DNA of 64,000 nucleotides from UTCHB3 sp008363265. Lineage in GTDB: Bacteria > Bacteroidota > Ignavibacteria > Ignavibacteriales > Ignavibacteriaceae. The stretch lies in NCBI GenBank assembly GCA_045863055.1, contig BTUW01000001.1, forward strand, positions 124,001 to 188,000, written 5' to 3'. The position numbers and the translations under genes are program-made. This document shows, one piece after another, positions 1 to 8,104 of this stretch. Numbering within the stretch: the stretch's first letter is position 1; each line of letters opens with the position of its first letter. Below the pieces are notes generated by a model. It was not told where the DNA came from. It made no database searches and worked only from the letters and a program-made list of their open reading frames with translations.

Positions 1-146
1 CCTCCAACATCGATGATGTCAATACCTGACCGGATCATTTCCAAAGCGTGAGTGACCGCTTCGGCCACAGAACCGAAGCGGCCTCCATCAGAAAAAGAGT
101 CCGGTGTCACATTCAGGATACCGGCTAATCTCACTTGTCCGGCCAA
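1..146 (-). CDS. folP: Dihydropteroate synthase, N-terminal part (runs off the left edge)
   Basis: Only the first 48 codons lie in the window. The translation contains the DHPS signature ILNVTPDSFSDGGRF followed by a segment ending in IIDVGG, the first strand and pterin-binding loops of the TIM barrel. The enzyme condenses p-aminobenzoate with the dihydropterin pyrophosphate in cytoplasmic folate synthesis. The frame is closed upstream by a stop at 177-179. The only usual start codon between that stop and the signature is a TTG at 144-146, giving a short MAGQVRLAG leader. It follows the nagA stop by 7 bases, so it is probably the last gene seen of the rpe-nagA operon. The family call is firm; the start is inferred. 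Confidence 0.9.
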   Translation of the reverse strand, partial: MAGQVRLAGILNVTPDSFSDGGRFGSVAEAVTHALEMIRSGIDIIDVG

Positions 147-153
147 TACTATC

Positions 154-1320
154 TCAGTCGAGACTTCTTTTGTATTTTACTGCACCGCGGTGGATCGTCA
201 TCTCAACCTCAAACTCGTCGTTCATTACAACGATATCGGCATCTTTACCCACGGCAAGTATTCCTTTGCGATCCTCAATATTAAGAACTTTGGCACCGTT
301 CAGAGAGGCCATTCTCACAGATTCGGTAACCTTGGCATTCGCTTTTTTGATCATGTTCTTTATTGCCCGGTTAAGGGTAAGGGTACTTCCCGCAAGGGTT
401 CCATCAGGAAGATATGCTTTGCTGCCTTTCATGTAGATCTTCTGATCGGCAAATTCATACTCGCCTTCGTGCATTCCACCGGCCCTGATGGAATCAGTGA
501 TCAGTATTATGCCGTTCGAGCCTTTCAGTTTCAGGAGCAGTTCCATGACGGCCGGATGTACGTGAAGTGTATCAGCGATCAGTTCGATCTTCAGCTCATT
601 ACGGAGCATTGCACCAAGAACAACACCCGGGTTTCTGTGGTGAAGAGGTGTCATCGCGTTAAACATGTGTGTTACGTGTGCCGCACCATGGTCGATCGCC
701 AACTCGATCTGTTCATAATTCGCTGTGGAATGCCCGATAGAAAGGACCACACCTTTAAGAGCAGCCGCTCTCATCACCTGGAGCGCGCCGTCGAGTTCTG
801 GAGCTATGGTCATGATCTTGATCAGACCCCGTGATGCTTCCCACATTGCCTCCCATGATTCCACTGAAGGCTTCCAGAGATAATCCTCATTCATGGCGCC
901 TTTAAGAACAGGGTTCAGATAAGGTCCTTCCATGTGGATACCCATAATGTTGGAATCCGGATTGTCAATTATAAAGTCTGCAACCCTGCGAAGGTCTGCC
1001 AAAAGCTGTTCAGTTGGTTTGGCATACAGTGAAGCGAGAACGGTTGTGGAACCGTGCCGCAGGAAATAATCGGAAACGATCTGAATGCTGTCCGGTGATT
1101 CATCAGCGAAACCGCGCCCGCCACCACCGTGAACCAGCAGGTCAACGAAACCAGGAGTTACAATATTTCCGCTGACATCAATAACTTCACATTCATCAGG
1201 TATTTTTACATCGGAAGCTTTTCCAATATCGGAAATCATTCCGTCCTGCATGACAATCGTACCATTTTTAACTATACGGAACGGAGTGATTATTTCTCCG
1301 CCAATAAGTGCAAGTTTCAA
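154..1320 (-). CDS. nagA: N-acetylglucosamine-6-phosphate deacetylase
   Basis: 388-residue cytoplasmic amidohydrolase that removes acetate from GlcNAc-6-P, giving glucosamine-6-P for NagB. Visible are the N-terminal PGFVD-LLVHGG metal-site region (H64), the HMEGPYLNP loop with metal ligand E131, GHS (H197), THMFNAM (H218), and ITDSIRAGG with the catalytic aspartate D276. Length fits the family (about 380). The start is TTG at 1318-1320, preceded by GAGG with 5 bases of spacing, just after the rpe stop, which suggests translational coupling. It sits between rpe and folP and not with nagB, which lies about 5 kb away on the other strand. With nagB and namZ it fits peptidoglycan amino-sugar recycling. 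Confidence 0.95.
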   Translation of the reverse strand: MKLALIGGEIITPFRIVKNGTIVMQDGMISDIGKASDVKIPDECEVIDVSGNIVTPGFVDLLVHGGGGRGFADESPDSIQIVSDYFLRHGSTTVLASLYAKPTEQLLADLRRVADFIIDNPDSNIMGIHMEGPYLNPVLKGAMNEDYLWKPSVESWEAMWEASRGLIKIMTIAPELDGALQVMRAAALKGVVLSIGHSTANYEQIELAIDHGAAHVTHMFNAMTPLHHRNPGVVLGAMLRNELKIELIADTLHVHPAVMELLLKLKGSNGIILITDSIRAGGMHEGEYEFADQKIYMKGSKAYLPDGTLAGSTLTLNRAIKNMIKKANAKVTESVRMASLNGAKVLNIEDRKGILAVGKDADIVVMNDEFEVEMTIHRGAVKYKRSLD

Positions 1321-1321
1321 T

Positions 1322-1987
1322 TTAACCTCTTGTGTTAAGGATCTCTAGAAATCTATTAACAGTGAATTTAACATTATCAGAATTATAAACGGCTGAACCG
1401 GCAACGAGAACATCGCATCCGGCAGCAGCAATTTCTGCCGCATTCTGCAGGTTCACCCCACCATCAACTTCGATCAGAAAGTTGTATGAATTCATACGCC
1501 TGATCTCAGAGAGTTTTTTAATCTTTTTCAAAGAATTCGGGATGAATTTCTGACCGCCGAAACCCGGATTAACCGACATGATCAGGACCAGATCAACAAT
1601 TTCCAAAACCTCGCGCAAGCATTCAACCGGAGTCGCGGGATTGATCGCCACACCGGCTTTTGCACCGAGTTCTTTTATCCTGTGTATCACACGATCAAGA
1701 TGAACCACTTCTTCCTGGTGAACGGTTATGTAATCCGCGCCGGCATTTACAAAATCCTCGATGTGGTGTTGAGGGTCTTCGATCATCAGATGTACATCCA
1801 GTGGAAGCGCAGTCACCCGGCGTGCAGCATCAACTATCAGACTGCCAAAAGTAATGTTCGGTACAAACTTCCCGTCCATCACATCGCAGTGAATGAAACC
1901 TGCACCCGCGCTCTCAACGAGCGCGATCTGCCCTTTCAGATCGGTAAAATCAGCAGAAAGAAGTGATGGGGCAAGAATTTTGTTCAT
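1322..1987 (-). CDS. rpe: Ribulose-phosphate 3-epimerase
   Basis: 221-residue (beta/alpha)8 enzyme interconverting D-ribulose-5-P and D-xylulose-5-P in the pentose phosphate pathway. Seen are the N-terminal APSLLSADF strand, HCDVMDGKFVPNITFG with the first catalytic aspartate and metal ligands, DVHLMIEDP, SVNPGFGGQKF, and EVDGGVN with the second catalytic aspartate followed by a GS phosphate-binding end. The ATG at 1985-1987 overlaps the TAA of the upstream PASTA gene by one base, so the two are almost surely co-transcribed. Nothing is odd in the active-site motifs. Confidence 0.96.
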   Translation of the reverse strand: MNKILAPSLLSADFTDLKGQIALVESAGAGFIHCDVMDGKFVPNITFGSLIVDAARRVTALPLDVHLMIEDPQHHIEDFVNAGADYITVHQEEVVHLDRVIHRIKELGAKAGVAINPATPVECLREVLEIVDLVLIMSVNPGFGGQKFIPNSLKKIKKLSEIRRMNSYNFLIEVDGGVNLQNAAEIAAAGCDVLVAGSAVYNSDNVKFTVNRFLEILNTRG

Positions 1988-2820
1988 TACTGAATTATCT
2001 CCTCATCGGATACCGAAGCCGAAACCTGAAGATCGACAACTTCACCCTTTCTGACTTTTATCCCTGCACTGATACTCTGACTCACAACCGATCCGGGGAG
2101 ATGGTCAGGTGACTCAACTTCGGTAATTGTTCCAACCTTTAACCCCAACTCATTTAACTGTTTGATCGCTTCCTGCCTGGAGAGTTTGATCAGTCCGGGC
2201 ATCGTAACCATTTCAGATTCCGATGACTGATCTTCTTCAGTCGGTTCAGTGGCCAAAGTATCGACTATCACATCGCCCGGCATGTCAAGTTTGATCCAGA
2301 TGGATGATCCCTCTGCAACCTTCTCTCCAGGGGGTCTGCTTTGTTCGAGCACCAGCGCTTCGGGATCTGGTTTTTCCACTTTGTTCATCAATTTCATATT
2401 GAGGTTCGATGAGAGGAGTATCTGTTCGGCTTCGGCGAAAGTTTTGCCGATAACATCAGGCACCTCAACCATTACCCGGTTGTCATTCAGACTGTGTCCA
2501 CGATAACTTCCCAACCAAAGCAGAACCACTCTTCCCTCCTTCGCGATCTTGCCGTTGGAAGGCTTCTGTTGCAGAATCTTTCCATCTTTTGTAGGATCGT
2601 TCACCTCAATAGTGTTCTTGATCGAGTAGTCGAGACCAACGGAGTCAAGAATTTCAAATGCACGTTCCTTCTCCAGCCCCACAACATTTGGCACTTTCAG
2701 TTCATTTCCCGACACATACATCGGCATTATGATCTTATCCAGGGCAAAAATGGTGATTACGAGGCCGAGCACAACATAGGAGGCACGGAGCAAGAGAGTG
2801 ATCTTTTGGGTCTTTTTCAT
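1987..2820 (-). CDS. Membrane-anchored protein with three PASTA domains
   Basis: 277 residues from the ATG at 2818-2820 (MKKTQK). The frame stays open further upstream, but that part has poor coding character and covers a palindrome. One N-terminal membrane helix (about residues 8-30) is followed by three PASTA modules at roughly 40-105, 118-185 and 205-270. Each has the VPNVVG/VPDVIG/MPGLI opening and a terminal VxLxV-like strand. A Glu/Ser-rich linker separates modules 2 and 3. There is no kinase or transpeptidase domain, so this is a stand-alone PASTA protein exposed outside the cytoplasmic membrane, plausibly binding peptidoglycan stem peptides or cell-division proteins. It heads the rpe-nagA-folP operon. 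Domain call firm, function unknown. Confidence 0.85.
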   Translation of the reverse strand: MKKTQKITLLLRASYVVLGLVITIFALDKIIMPMYVSGNELKVPNVVGLEKERAFEILDSVGLDYSIKNTIEVNDPTKDGKILQQKPSNGKIAKEGRVVLLWLGSYRGHSLNDNRVMVEVPDVIGKTFAEAEQILLSSNLNMKLMNKVEKPDPEALVLEQSRPPGEKVAEGSSIWIKLDMPGDVIVDTLATEPTEEDQSSESEMVTMPGLIKLSRQEAIKQLNELGLKVGTITEVESPDHLPGSVVSQSISAGIKVRKGEVVDLQVSASVSDEEIIQ

Positions 2821-2837
2821 TAGGGCGTAACTGAGGA

Positions 2838-2862
2838 AAATTTCAATTTGAAATTGAAATTT
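2838..2862. promoter_or_regulatory. Perfect 25-bp palindrome in a divergent intergenic region
   Basis: Two 12-base arms, AAATTTCAATTT and AAATTGAAATTT, are exact reverse complements around a single central G at 2850. The site lies 18 bases upstream of the PASTA gene start (minus) and about 118 bases upstream of the POT transporter start (plus). It is AT-rich and has no T-tract, so it looks more like a dimeric repressor operator than a terminator. The regulator is unknown. Confidence 0.5.
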
Positions 2863-2980
2863 ATCATAAAAAAATGAATTACAGAAATTACGGTATTTCG
2901 TAACTTGCAAGTTAACAATTTATACTTTTAGATCGTTTCAATTCAACAGTTGATAATCCCAAATAATCAAAAGGAAACTT

Positions 2981-4708
2981 ATGTTTAAAGAACACCCCTC
3001 AGGATTACCCGTCCTATTCTTCACGGAGTTATGGGAAAGATTTGGATACTATCTCATGTTGGGAATATTCTTCCTTTACATGACAGATTTTGCCCCCAAA
3101 GGTTTGGGCTATTCAACCGAAATGGCGTCGGATGTATATGGGACATATATCGCCCTCGTCTATCTCACCCCTTTCCTGGGCGGACTTCTTGCCGACCGTG
3201 TACTTGGGTACATCAAATCGATCGTGATCGGTGGTATTCTTATGGCTTTGGGGTATTTCGGACTTGCGATTCCGGGCGATACCTTTCTATGGCCATCATT
3301 ATTCCTTGTGATATTTGGTAACGGTTTCTTCAAACCGAATATCTCAACCCTTGTTGGGAACCTTTATGCAGAAGAAAAATACAAGATTCTTAAGGATACA
3401 GGTTACAATATCTTTTACATGGGTATCAACATTGGAGCATTTGTTTGTAACTTCGTTGCGGCTTATCTCCGGAATGAGTTCGGTTGGGGCTTCGCTTTCG
3501 CCGGTGCCGGTGTCGGAATGCTGATCGGTGTGGCATGGTTCATGTCAGGATTAAAGCATATCAGACCGGCTGACATCAAAAAGCCCGCTCAACAGGGTGA
3601 CGCATCATTAATGTCGATATTTCTTTATGTATTCCTCCCTGCCATCCTGACCGCCGTTTTGGGCTACATTTTACCCGGTATGTTACTTGGACATCCCCTG
3701 TTCGGATCGCCTTCCACAGACGCATTCATTTTTGCTTCGATTCCCATCGTTGTTTTCTATTTCAGTCTCTGGTTCAGGGCGGCTAAAGAAGACAAGGATT
3801 CGATCGCAGCACTGCTTTCAATTTTCGGCGTGGTAATCGTTTTTTGGGCAATTTTCCATCAGAACGGAGCAGCACTTACTGTCTGGGCACGTGACTATAC
3901 CGACAGGCAATTACCTTCCTTTGTCGAGAATATGGTATCCCCTCTGGGTCTTACTGAAGAAAAGTATAAAGATGTACTTGTGATCGAAAAAGACAACAAA
4001 TCGATCGAGATTCCTGCAGCTCTGATCTCACCGGGAAACAAGCCGACTGAACTTAAATATAAAACCAGCCGAGAAGACAAGATCGATCATTACATCGATA
4101 CCGCAGGAGCAAAAGTAACGAAAGCTGAAGGCAGCTACTTTGCGAACATGGACCCGGCGGTGAAACAACAAATACAGGGTACCGAGCCTTATGTTATCCT
4201 GTCCACCGAAATATTTCAGTCGATCAATCCTTTCTGGGTCGTATTTATGACCCCTGTCGTTGTAACATTCTTCACAATGCTGAGAAGAAGGGGTAAAGAG
4301 CCTTCAACCGCAGGAAAGATCGGCTGGGGCTTGTTCATTACCGCACTTTCGACACTGGTGATGATCGGCGCAGTGATTTTTTCCGATAATGGAAATGTTA
4401 AGAGTTCAGCAGCGTGGTTGGTCGGAACCTATTTTGTTATTACCATTGGTGAATTGTGCCTCAGCCCAATGGGTCTCTCACTCGTCTCAAAAGTTTCACC
4501 CCCCAGGTTTACTGCTCTCATGATGGGAGGTTGGTTCCTCTCGACCTCGATAGGTAACAAACTATCGGGTGTGATATCGGGTCTGTGGACCAGTTTCGAC
4601 AACAAAGTTTACTTCTTCCTCATCAACTTTGTCGCAGCAGGAATCGCGGCTCTTGCAATTTTCCTGATGATGAAGTGGCTCAGAAGAGTAATTTCACAAC
4701 ACAATTAG
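2981..4708 (+). CDS. Proton-dependent oligopeptide transporter (POT/PTR2 family)
   Basis: 575-residue inner-membrane major-facilitator protein importing di- and tripeptides with protons. The N-terminus carries the family signature ELWERFGYY (the ExxER-type motif), then TPFLGGLLADRVLG and the FFKPN-STLVG signature with GYNIFYMGINIGAF in helices 4-5. About 14 hydrophobic segments are visible. A hydrophilic insert at roughly residues 310-400 (EDKIDHYIDTAG region) interrupts the C-terminal half; comparable periplasmic insertions occur in bacterial DtpT-like members. SD AAAGGAAA lies about 5 bases before the ATG. It is a single-gene unit closed by a strong terminator at 4730-4759. Confidence 0.93.
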   Translation: MFKEHPSGLPVLFFTELWERFGYYLMLGIFFLYMTDFAPKGLGYSTEMASDVYGTYIALVYLTPFLGGLLADRVLGYIKSIVIGGILMALGYFGLAIPGDTFLWPSLFLVIFGNGFFKPNISTLVGNLYAEEKYKILKDTGYNIFYMGINIGAFVCNFVAAYLRNEFGWGFAFAGAGVGMLIGVAWFMSGLKHIRPADIKKPAQQGDASLMSIFLYVFLPAILTAVLGYILPGMLLGHPLFGSPSTDAFIFASIPIVVFYFSLWFRAAKEDKDSIAALLSIFGVVIVFWAIFHQNGAALTVWARDYTDRQLPSFVENMVSPLGLTEEKYKDVLVIEKDNKSIEIPAALISPGNKPTELKYKTSREDKIDHYIDTAGAKVTKAEGSYFANMDPAVKQQIQGTEPYVILSTEIFQSINPFWVVFMTPVVVTFFTMLRRRGKEPSTAGKIGWGLFITALSTLVMIGAVIFSDNGNVKSSAAWLVGTYFVITIGELCLSPMGLSLVSKVSPPRFTALMMGGWFLSTSIGNKLSGVISGLWTSFDNKVYFFLINFVAAGIAALAIFLMMKWLRRVISQHN

Positions 4709-4729
4709 AAAACACCATACAGGAGTTTA

Positions 4730-4759
4730 GGCTGCTCTTCAAAGGGCAGCCTTTTTTTT
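4730..4759 (+). terminator. Rho-independent terminator after the POT transporter
   Basis: GGCTGCTC (4730-4737), loop TTCAAA, GGGCAGCC (4744-4751): an 8-bp GC-rich stem with one G:U pair, followed directly by eight T (4752-4759). The next gene starts only 4 bases later. Confidence 0.92.
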
Positions 4760-4762
4760 AGA

Positions 4763-6373
4763 ATGTATAACAGCTACCTGATCCTATTAAGACTTTGCCG
4801 GGAGATCAAACCGGATATTAAAGGCAAATTCCTGATATCCGTCCACTCCCAGGAGAAGAATCTCTTCCACCTGACCATCGGTGAGCAGTTAAACTCCACT
4901 GATAACACTGTTCTGGAGTTTTCCGCGGTGGCGCACTCACCTTATCTGTTGCGACGCAAATACTTCAAACCGGCAGGAAGAAATCTAATCTATTTTTTCC
5001 GGGAAAACCTCCCGCAAAGAATTGTGGATATCAGGATTGCTTTTGCTGAGCGGATCATCATGCTGATTCTTGAATCGGGCTATCTGTTCATAACCCTTAG
5101 AGGAAAAGATTCCAATATATTCTGTTCTGACCATTCATTCTCCTCCGGTCTTTCAGTAAGAAAAACGGAACTCAAGTTAACAGATATACTTGGGAGCGAT
5201 TTGGAGTTCATTGAGCCTGACAAAAGTGTGGTCGAGAGAATTCACTCAAGGATGAACTCTTCCAATGATTCGCTCAGTGAATTGACATTCCTCGGGAAGG
5301 ACCTGCTCCGTGAGTTAAAGGCCAGTGGTTCCGGAAATCCGACTGATCTGCTATTCGGTAAAGTAATATCCGTTTTGACTGACAAACTGCTGCTTGTCAG
5401 AAATGCGATTTCAGGAAGTTTGACCATCAGACCCGGGTCTTTTTTTAACGATGAGGAAGTGATCGCCGGCTTTAATGATGCGGTAAGTGCCTTACAGGAA
5501 TTTGTTGCTCAAAACAGAAAACAAACCTCTGCTTCCGGCATTAGTAAGCAACTTCTTTCGGGAGTGAAGAAGGAACTTGAGTTCCATCTTCTTCGCGAGG
5601 GAAAACTAAACGACATTCTTAATTCGGAAGACAGGTCTGCATTCTATGACAAAGTTGCCAATCTTCTGATGATCAACAGGGATACAATACCTAAAGGGTC
5701 AGAAAATGCCGATTTGATCGACATTTTCGATGATGAAAAACTTGTTTCCATCCCTCTAAAGTCAGAACTGTCGTTGAATCAGAACATCGAAAGATATTTC
5801 AGGAAAGCCCGTGGAGAGAAGATGAAGTTCGAGAATGCCAAGGTATCCCTTTCCGAAACACGTCAAAAAATTGTAGATTTGAAAGCAAAGTTAATTTTAT
5901 TTGAAAGCATGGAACAGGAACAACTTAAAGAGTTTAGCAAGAAGAACACGGTGATATCAAGGGAAGAAAAAGCCTACCCCAATAATGCCAGGATAAGGAA
6001 GTTCCTTATCGATGGAAAATGGGAGGTATTGGTAGGAAAAGACAGTGAAAGCAATGATGTTTTGACTCAAAAAGTTGCAAAACAATCTGATTACTGGTTT
6101 CACGCAAGAGGCTCTTCTGGGTCTCACACAGTTCTGCGATTTTCGGGAAAAGATAAACCGCCAAAGGAGATTATTAAAAAGGTGGCTCAACTGGCAGCTT
6201 TTTACAGCCGGGCAAAAAATTCAAAACTTGTCCCCGTGGCTTACACACAAAAAAAATATGTCGGAAAGCGAAAAGGGATGAATCCCGGGCAGGTTTTAAT
6301 GCTGCGGGAAGAAGTGGTAATGGTTCCCCCTGAAATTCCGGTGGGGTGCACGCAGGACAATGAAGATCAATAA
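4763..6373 (+). CDS. rqcH: RqcH/NFACT family ribosome-quality-control protein
   Basis: 536-residue member of the NFACT (Tae2/NEMF/RqcH, formerly FbpA/DUF814) family. These bind the peptidyl-tRNA on obstructed 50S subunits and direct alanine tailing of stalled chains. The N-terminal NFACT-N domain spans about 1-180, a helical HhH-like part about 180-320, a coiled coil about 330-400, and the C-terminal NFACT-R domain from about 425. NFACT-R shows RKFLIDGKWEVLVG, the N-D pair of SESNDVL, and DYWFHARGSSGSHTVL. The ATG at 4763 directly follows the upstream terminator and has no obvious SD, so the message may be leaderless, but the N-terminus aligns well with the family. It is followed by nagB 11 bases later. 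Confidence 0.88.
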   Translation: MYNSYLILLRLCREIKPDIKGKFLISVHSQEKNLFHLTIGEQLNSTDNTVLEFSAVAHSPYLLRRKYFKPAGRNLIYFFRENLPQRIVDIRIAFAERIIMLILESGYLFITLRGKDSNIFCSDHSFSSGLSVRKTELKLTDILGSDLEFIEPDKSVVERIHSRMNSSNDSLSELTFLGKDLLRELKASGSGNPTDLLFGKVISVLTDKLLLVRNAISGSLTIRPGSFFNDEEVIAGFNDAVSALQEFVAQNRKQTSASGISKQLLSGVKKELEFHLLREGKLNDILNSEDRSAFYDKVANLLMINRDTIPKGSENADLIDIFDDEKLVSIPLKSELSLNQNIERYFRKARGEKMKFENAKVSLSETRQKIVDLKAKLILFESMEQEQLKEFSKKNTVISREEKAYPNNARIRKFLIDGKWEVLVGKDSESNDVLTQKVAKQSDYWFHARGSSGSHTVLRFSGKDKPPKEIIKKVAQLAAFYSRAKNSKLVPVAYTQKKYVGKRKGMNPGQVLMLREEVVMVPPEIPVGCTQDNEDQ

Positions 6374-6384
6374 CAGGAGTTAAA

Positions 6385-7203
6385 ATGAGACTGATAATAC
6401 AGCCGGACTATGACAGAATATCTGAATGGGTCGCCCATTATGTGGCTACCAGCATCAAGGAGTTTGCACCCAACAGTAAGAGAAAATTTGTACTTGGCCT
6501 TCCAACAGGGTCTTCTCCATTGGGTATGTACAGGAAACTGATCGAGTTGAACAAGGGAGGATATGTATCATTCAAGAACGTGGTTACATTCAATATGGAT
6601 GAATATGTCGGCCTCTCGGAAGATCATCCGCAGAGCTATCATTATTTTATGCGAACCAACTTTTTCGATCACATCGATATTGATCCTGAAAATATCAATA
6701 TTCTGAACGGAAACGCGCCTGATCTTGAGGAAGAGTGCAGACTTTATGAGAACAAGATCAAGCTCGCCGGCGGAATAAACCTGTTTCTCGGAGGGATAGG
6801 TCCTGATGGTCATATCGCATTCAACGAGCCTGGTTCCTCCCTCGGTTCACTGACCAGGGTTAAAACACTGACTCAGGACACGATCATTGCAAACTCAAGA
6901 TTTTTCGATAATGATCTTGAAAAGGTACCCCGTACTGCTCTGACAGTTGGTGTAAAAACGGTATTGGATGCTGAAGAAGTGGTGGTAATTATCTCGGGAC
7001 ACGCAAAAGCCCGCGCGTTGGCCAAAGTAGTGGAAGAAGGCGTGAATCATATGTGGACTGTCAGTGCTCTACAGTTGCACCCGAAAAGCACCATAGTCTG
7101 TGATGAAGCCTCCACAGTGGAATTGAAAGTAGGAACTGTAAACTACTTTAAGGATATCGAGGCACATAATCTTCACCCCGATACACAGTTGATGAAGGAA
7201 TAG
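6385..7203 (+). CDS. nagB: Glucosamine-6-phosphate deaminase
   Basis: 272-residue Rossmann-like isomerase/deaminase converting glucosamine-6-P to fructose-6-P and ammonia. The length equals the hexameric E. coli type (266) closely. Catalytic positions are recognisable at the same numbers: D72 in FNMDEYVG, D141 and H143 in GGIGPDGHIAF, E148. Phosphate-binding LPTGSSPLG lies at 39-47. SD CAGGAG lies 6 bases before the ATG. It follows rqcH closely and is the last gene of this plus-strand run. NagA, which feeds it, is on the opposite strand at 154-1320. Confidence 0.96.
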   Translation: MRLIIQPDYDRISEWVAHYVATSIKEFAPNSKRKFVLGLPTGSSPLGMYRKLIELNKGGYVSFKNVVTFNMDEYVGLSEDHPQSYHYFMRTNFFDHIDIDPENINILNGNAPDLEEECRLYENKIKLAGGINLFLGGIGPDGHIAFNEPGSSLGSLTRVKTLTQDTIIANSRFFDNDLEKVPRTALTVGVKTVLDAEEVVVIISGHAKARALAKVVEEGVNHMWTVSALQLHPKSTIVCDEASTVELKVGTVNYFKDIEAHNLHPDTQLMKE

Positions 7204-7209
7204 GTAAAA

Positions 7210-7244
7210 GGGGTTAAAACTTTGCAATCAAAAGTTTTAGCCCC
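7210..7244 (-). terminator. Terminator between convergent nagB and panC
   Basis: GGGGTTAAAACTTT (7210-7223) pairs with AAAGTTTTAGCCCC (7231-7244): 14 bp with one G:U around a 7-base loop. On the minus strand the stem is followed by TTTTACC, so it best serves panC. On the plus strand no T-run follows, though the stem may still stop nagB transcription. Confidence 0.75.
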
Positions 7245-7250
7245 GCTTAC

Positions 7251-8075
7251 TCAAACCTTGACAAGAAGATTGTCGATCAATCTGGTTTTCCCGATCCGGC
7301 AGGCAACTAAAGCGAAATACTCTTTCCCGCTTTCCAATTTTTCGACCGGCTCGAAATCATCGAAAGCGACTATCGTCAGATAATCAAGTGATGCCGACCT
7401 TACATCAATAAACATTTTACGGGCCGCCTGGCAGATAGCTTCGGCATCCCTCTCCCCTGCTTCTATCGATTCATTTATGTAATTCAATGATCTGGAAAGA
7501 ACCAGAGCCTCACCTCTTTCCACGTGATCAAGATAGACGTTCCGGGAACTCATCGCCAGACCGTCTTTTTCACGGACGATAGGACAGACCTTCATTTCAA
7601 GAGGAAAACGCAGGTCTTGAACCATTCTGTTCAATACAGCGCACTGTTGGGCGTCCTTCCGGCCAAAGTATGATCTGTCAGGGAGAACAATATTGAAAAG
7701 GATCGCAACAACAGTGGTGACGCCTCGAAAATGTGTGGGGCGAAATTCACCCTCAAGAATGGTGGAAATCCTCTCCTGAACAACGTAAGTCTGGAAGTGA
7801 CCGGGATAAATTTCTTCAGGAGTGGGATAAAAGAGATAGTCAACCCCCTCCAATACCAGAAGGTTTTCATCCCTGTTGATATCTCTAGGATACTTCGAAA
7901 GATCTTCGTTAGGGGAGAACTGTGTGGGATTCACAAAAATCGATACCACAGTTATATCGTTTTCCTGTCTGGAAAAACGTACGAGGGAAAGATGTCCCTC
8001 GTGAAGATAACCCATCGTTGGAACAAAACCGATAGTTTTGCCCTCCTTCTTAAGTTCTCTTGAGATGCTCTGCAT
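7251..8075 (-). CDS. panC: Pantothenate synthetase
   Basis: 274 residues from the ATG at 8073-8075. It ligates pantoate and beta-alanine with ATP in the cytoplasm, a step of coenzyme A synthesis. Seen are VPTMGYLHEGHLSLV (HIGH-type nucleotide motif), VSIFVNPTQFSPNEDLSKYPRD, FGRKDAQQ, and MSSRNVYL (KMSKS-like). From the ATG the protein is about nine residues short of the usual N-terminus. Reading on upstream gives IKIITSSLD, which aligns residue for residue with E. coli PanC, and begins with ATC at 8100-8102 preceded by a GAGGT Shine-Dalgarno. The true start may therefore be AUC. Last gene of the porX-tsaE-tsaB-accD run. Confidence 0.95.
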   Translation of the reverse strand: MQSISRELKKEGKTIGFVPTMGYLHEGHLSLVRFSRQENDITVVSIFVNPTQFSPNEDLSKYPRDINRDENLLVLEGVDYLFYPTPEEIYPGHFQTYVVQERISTILEGEFRPTHFRGVTTVVAILFNIVLPDRSYFGRKDAQQCAVLNRMVQDLRFPLEMKVCPIVREKDGLAMSSRNVYLDHVERGEALVLSRSLNYINESIEAGERDAEAICQAARKMFIDVRSASLDYLTIVAFDDFEPVEKLESGKEYFALVACRIGKTRLIDNLLVKV

Positions 8076-8104
8076 ATCCAGAGAAGAGGTGATGATCTTG
8101 ATCT

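Noticed and set aside
52..834. A 260-codon open frame on the plus strand
   Set aside because: It is antisense to nagA, whose motifs are unmistakable on the minus strand, and its translation has no family features. Similar long antisense frames at 13658-14509 and 16740-17357 were rejected in the same way.
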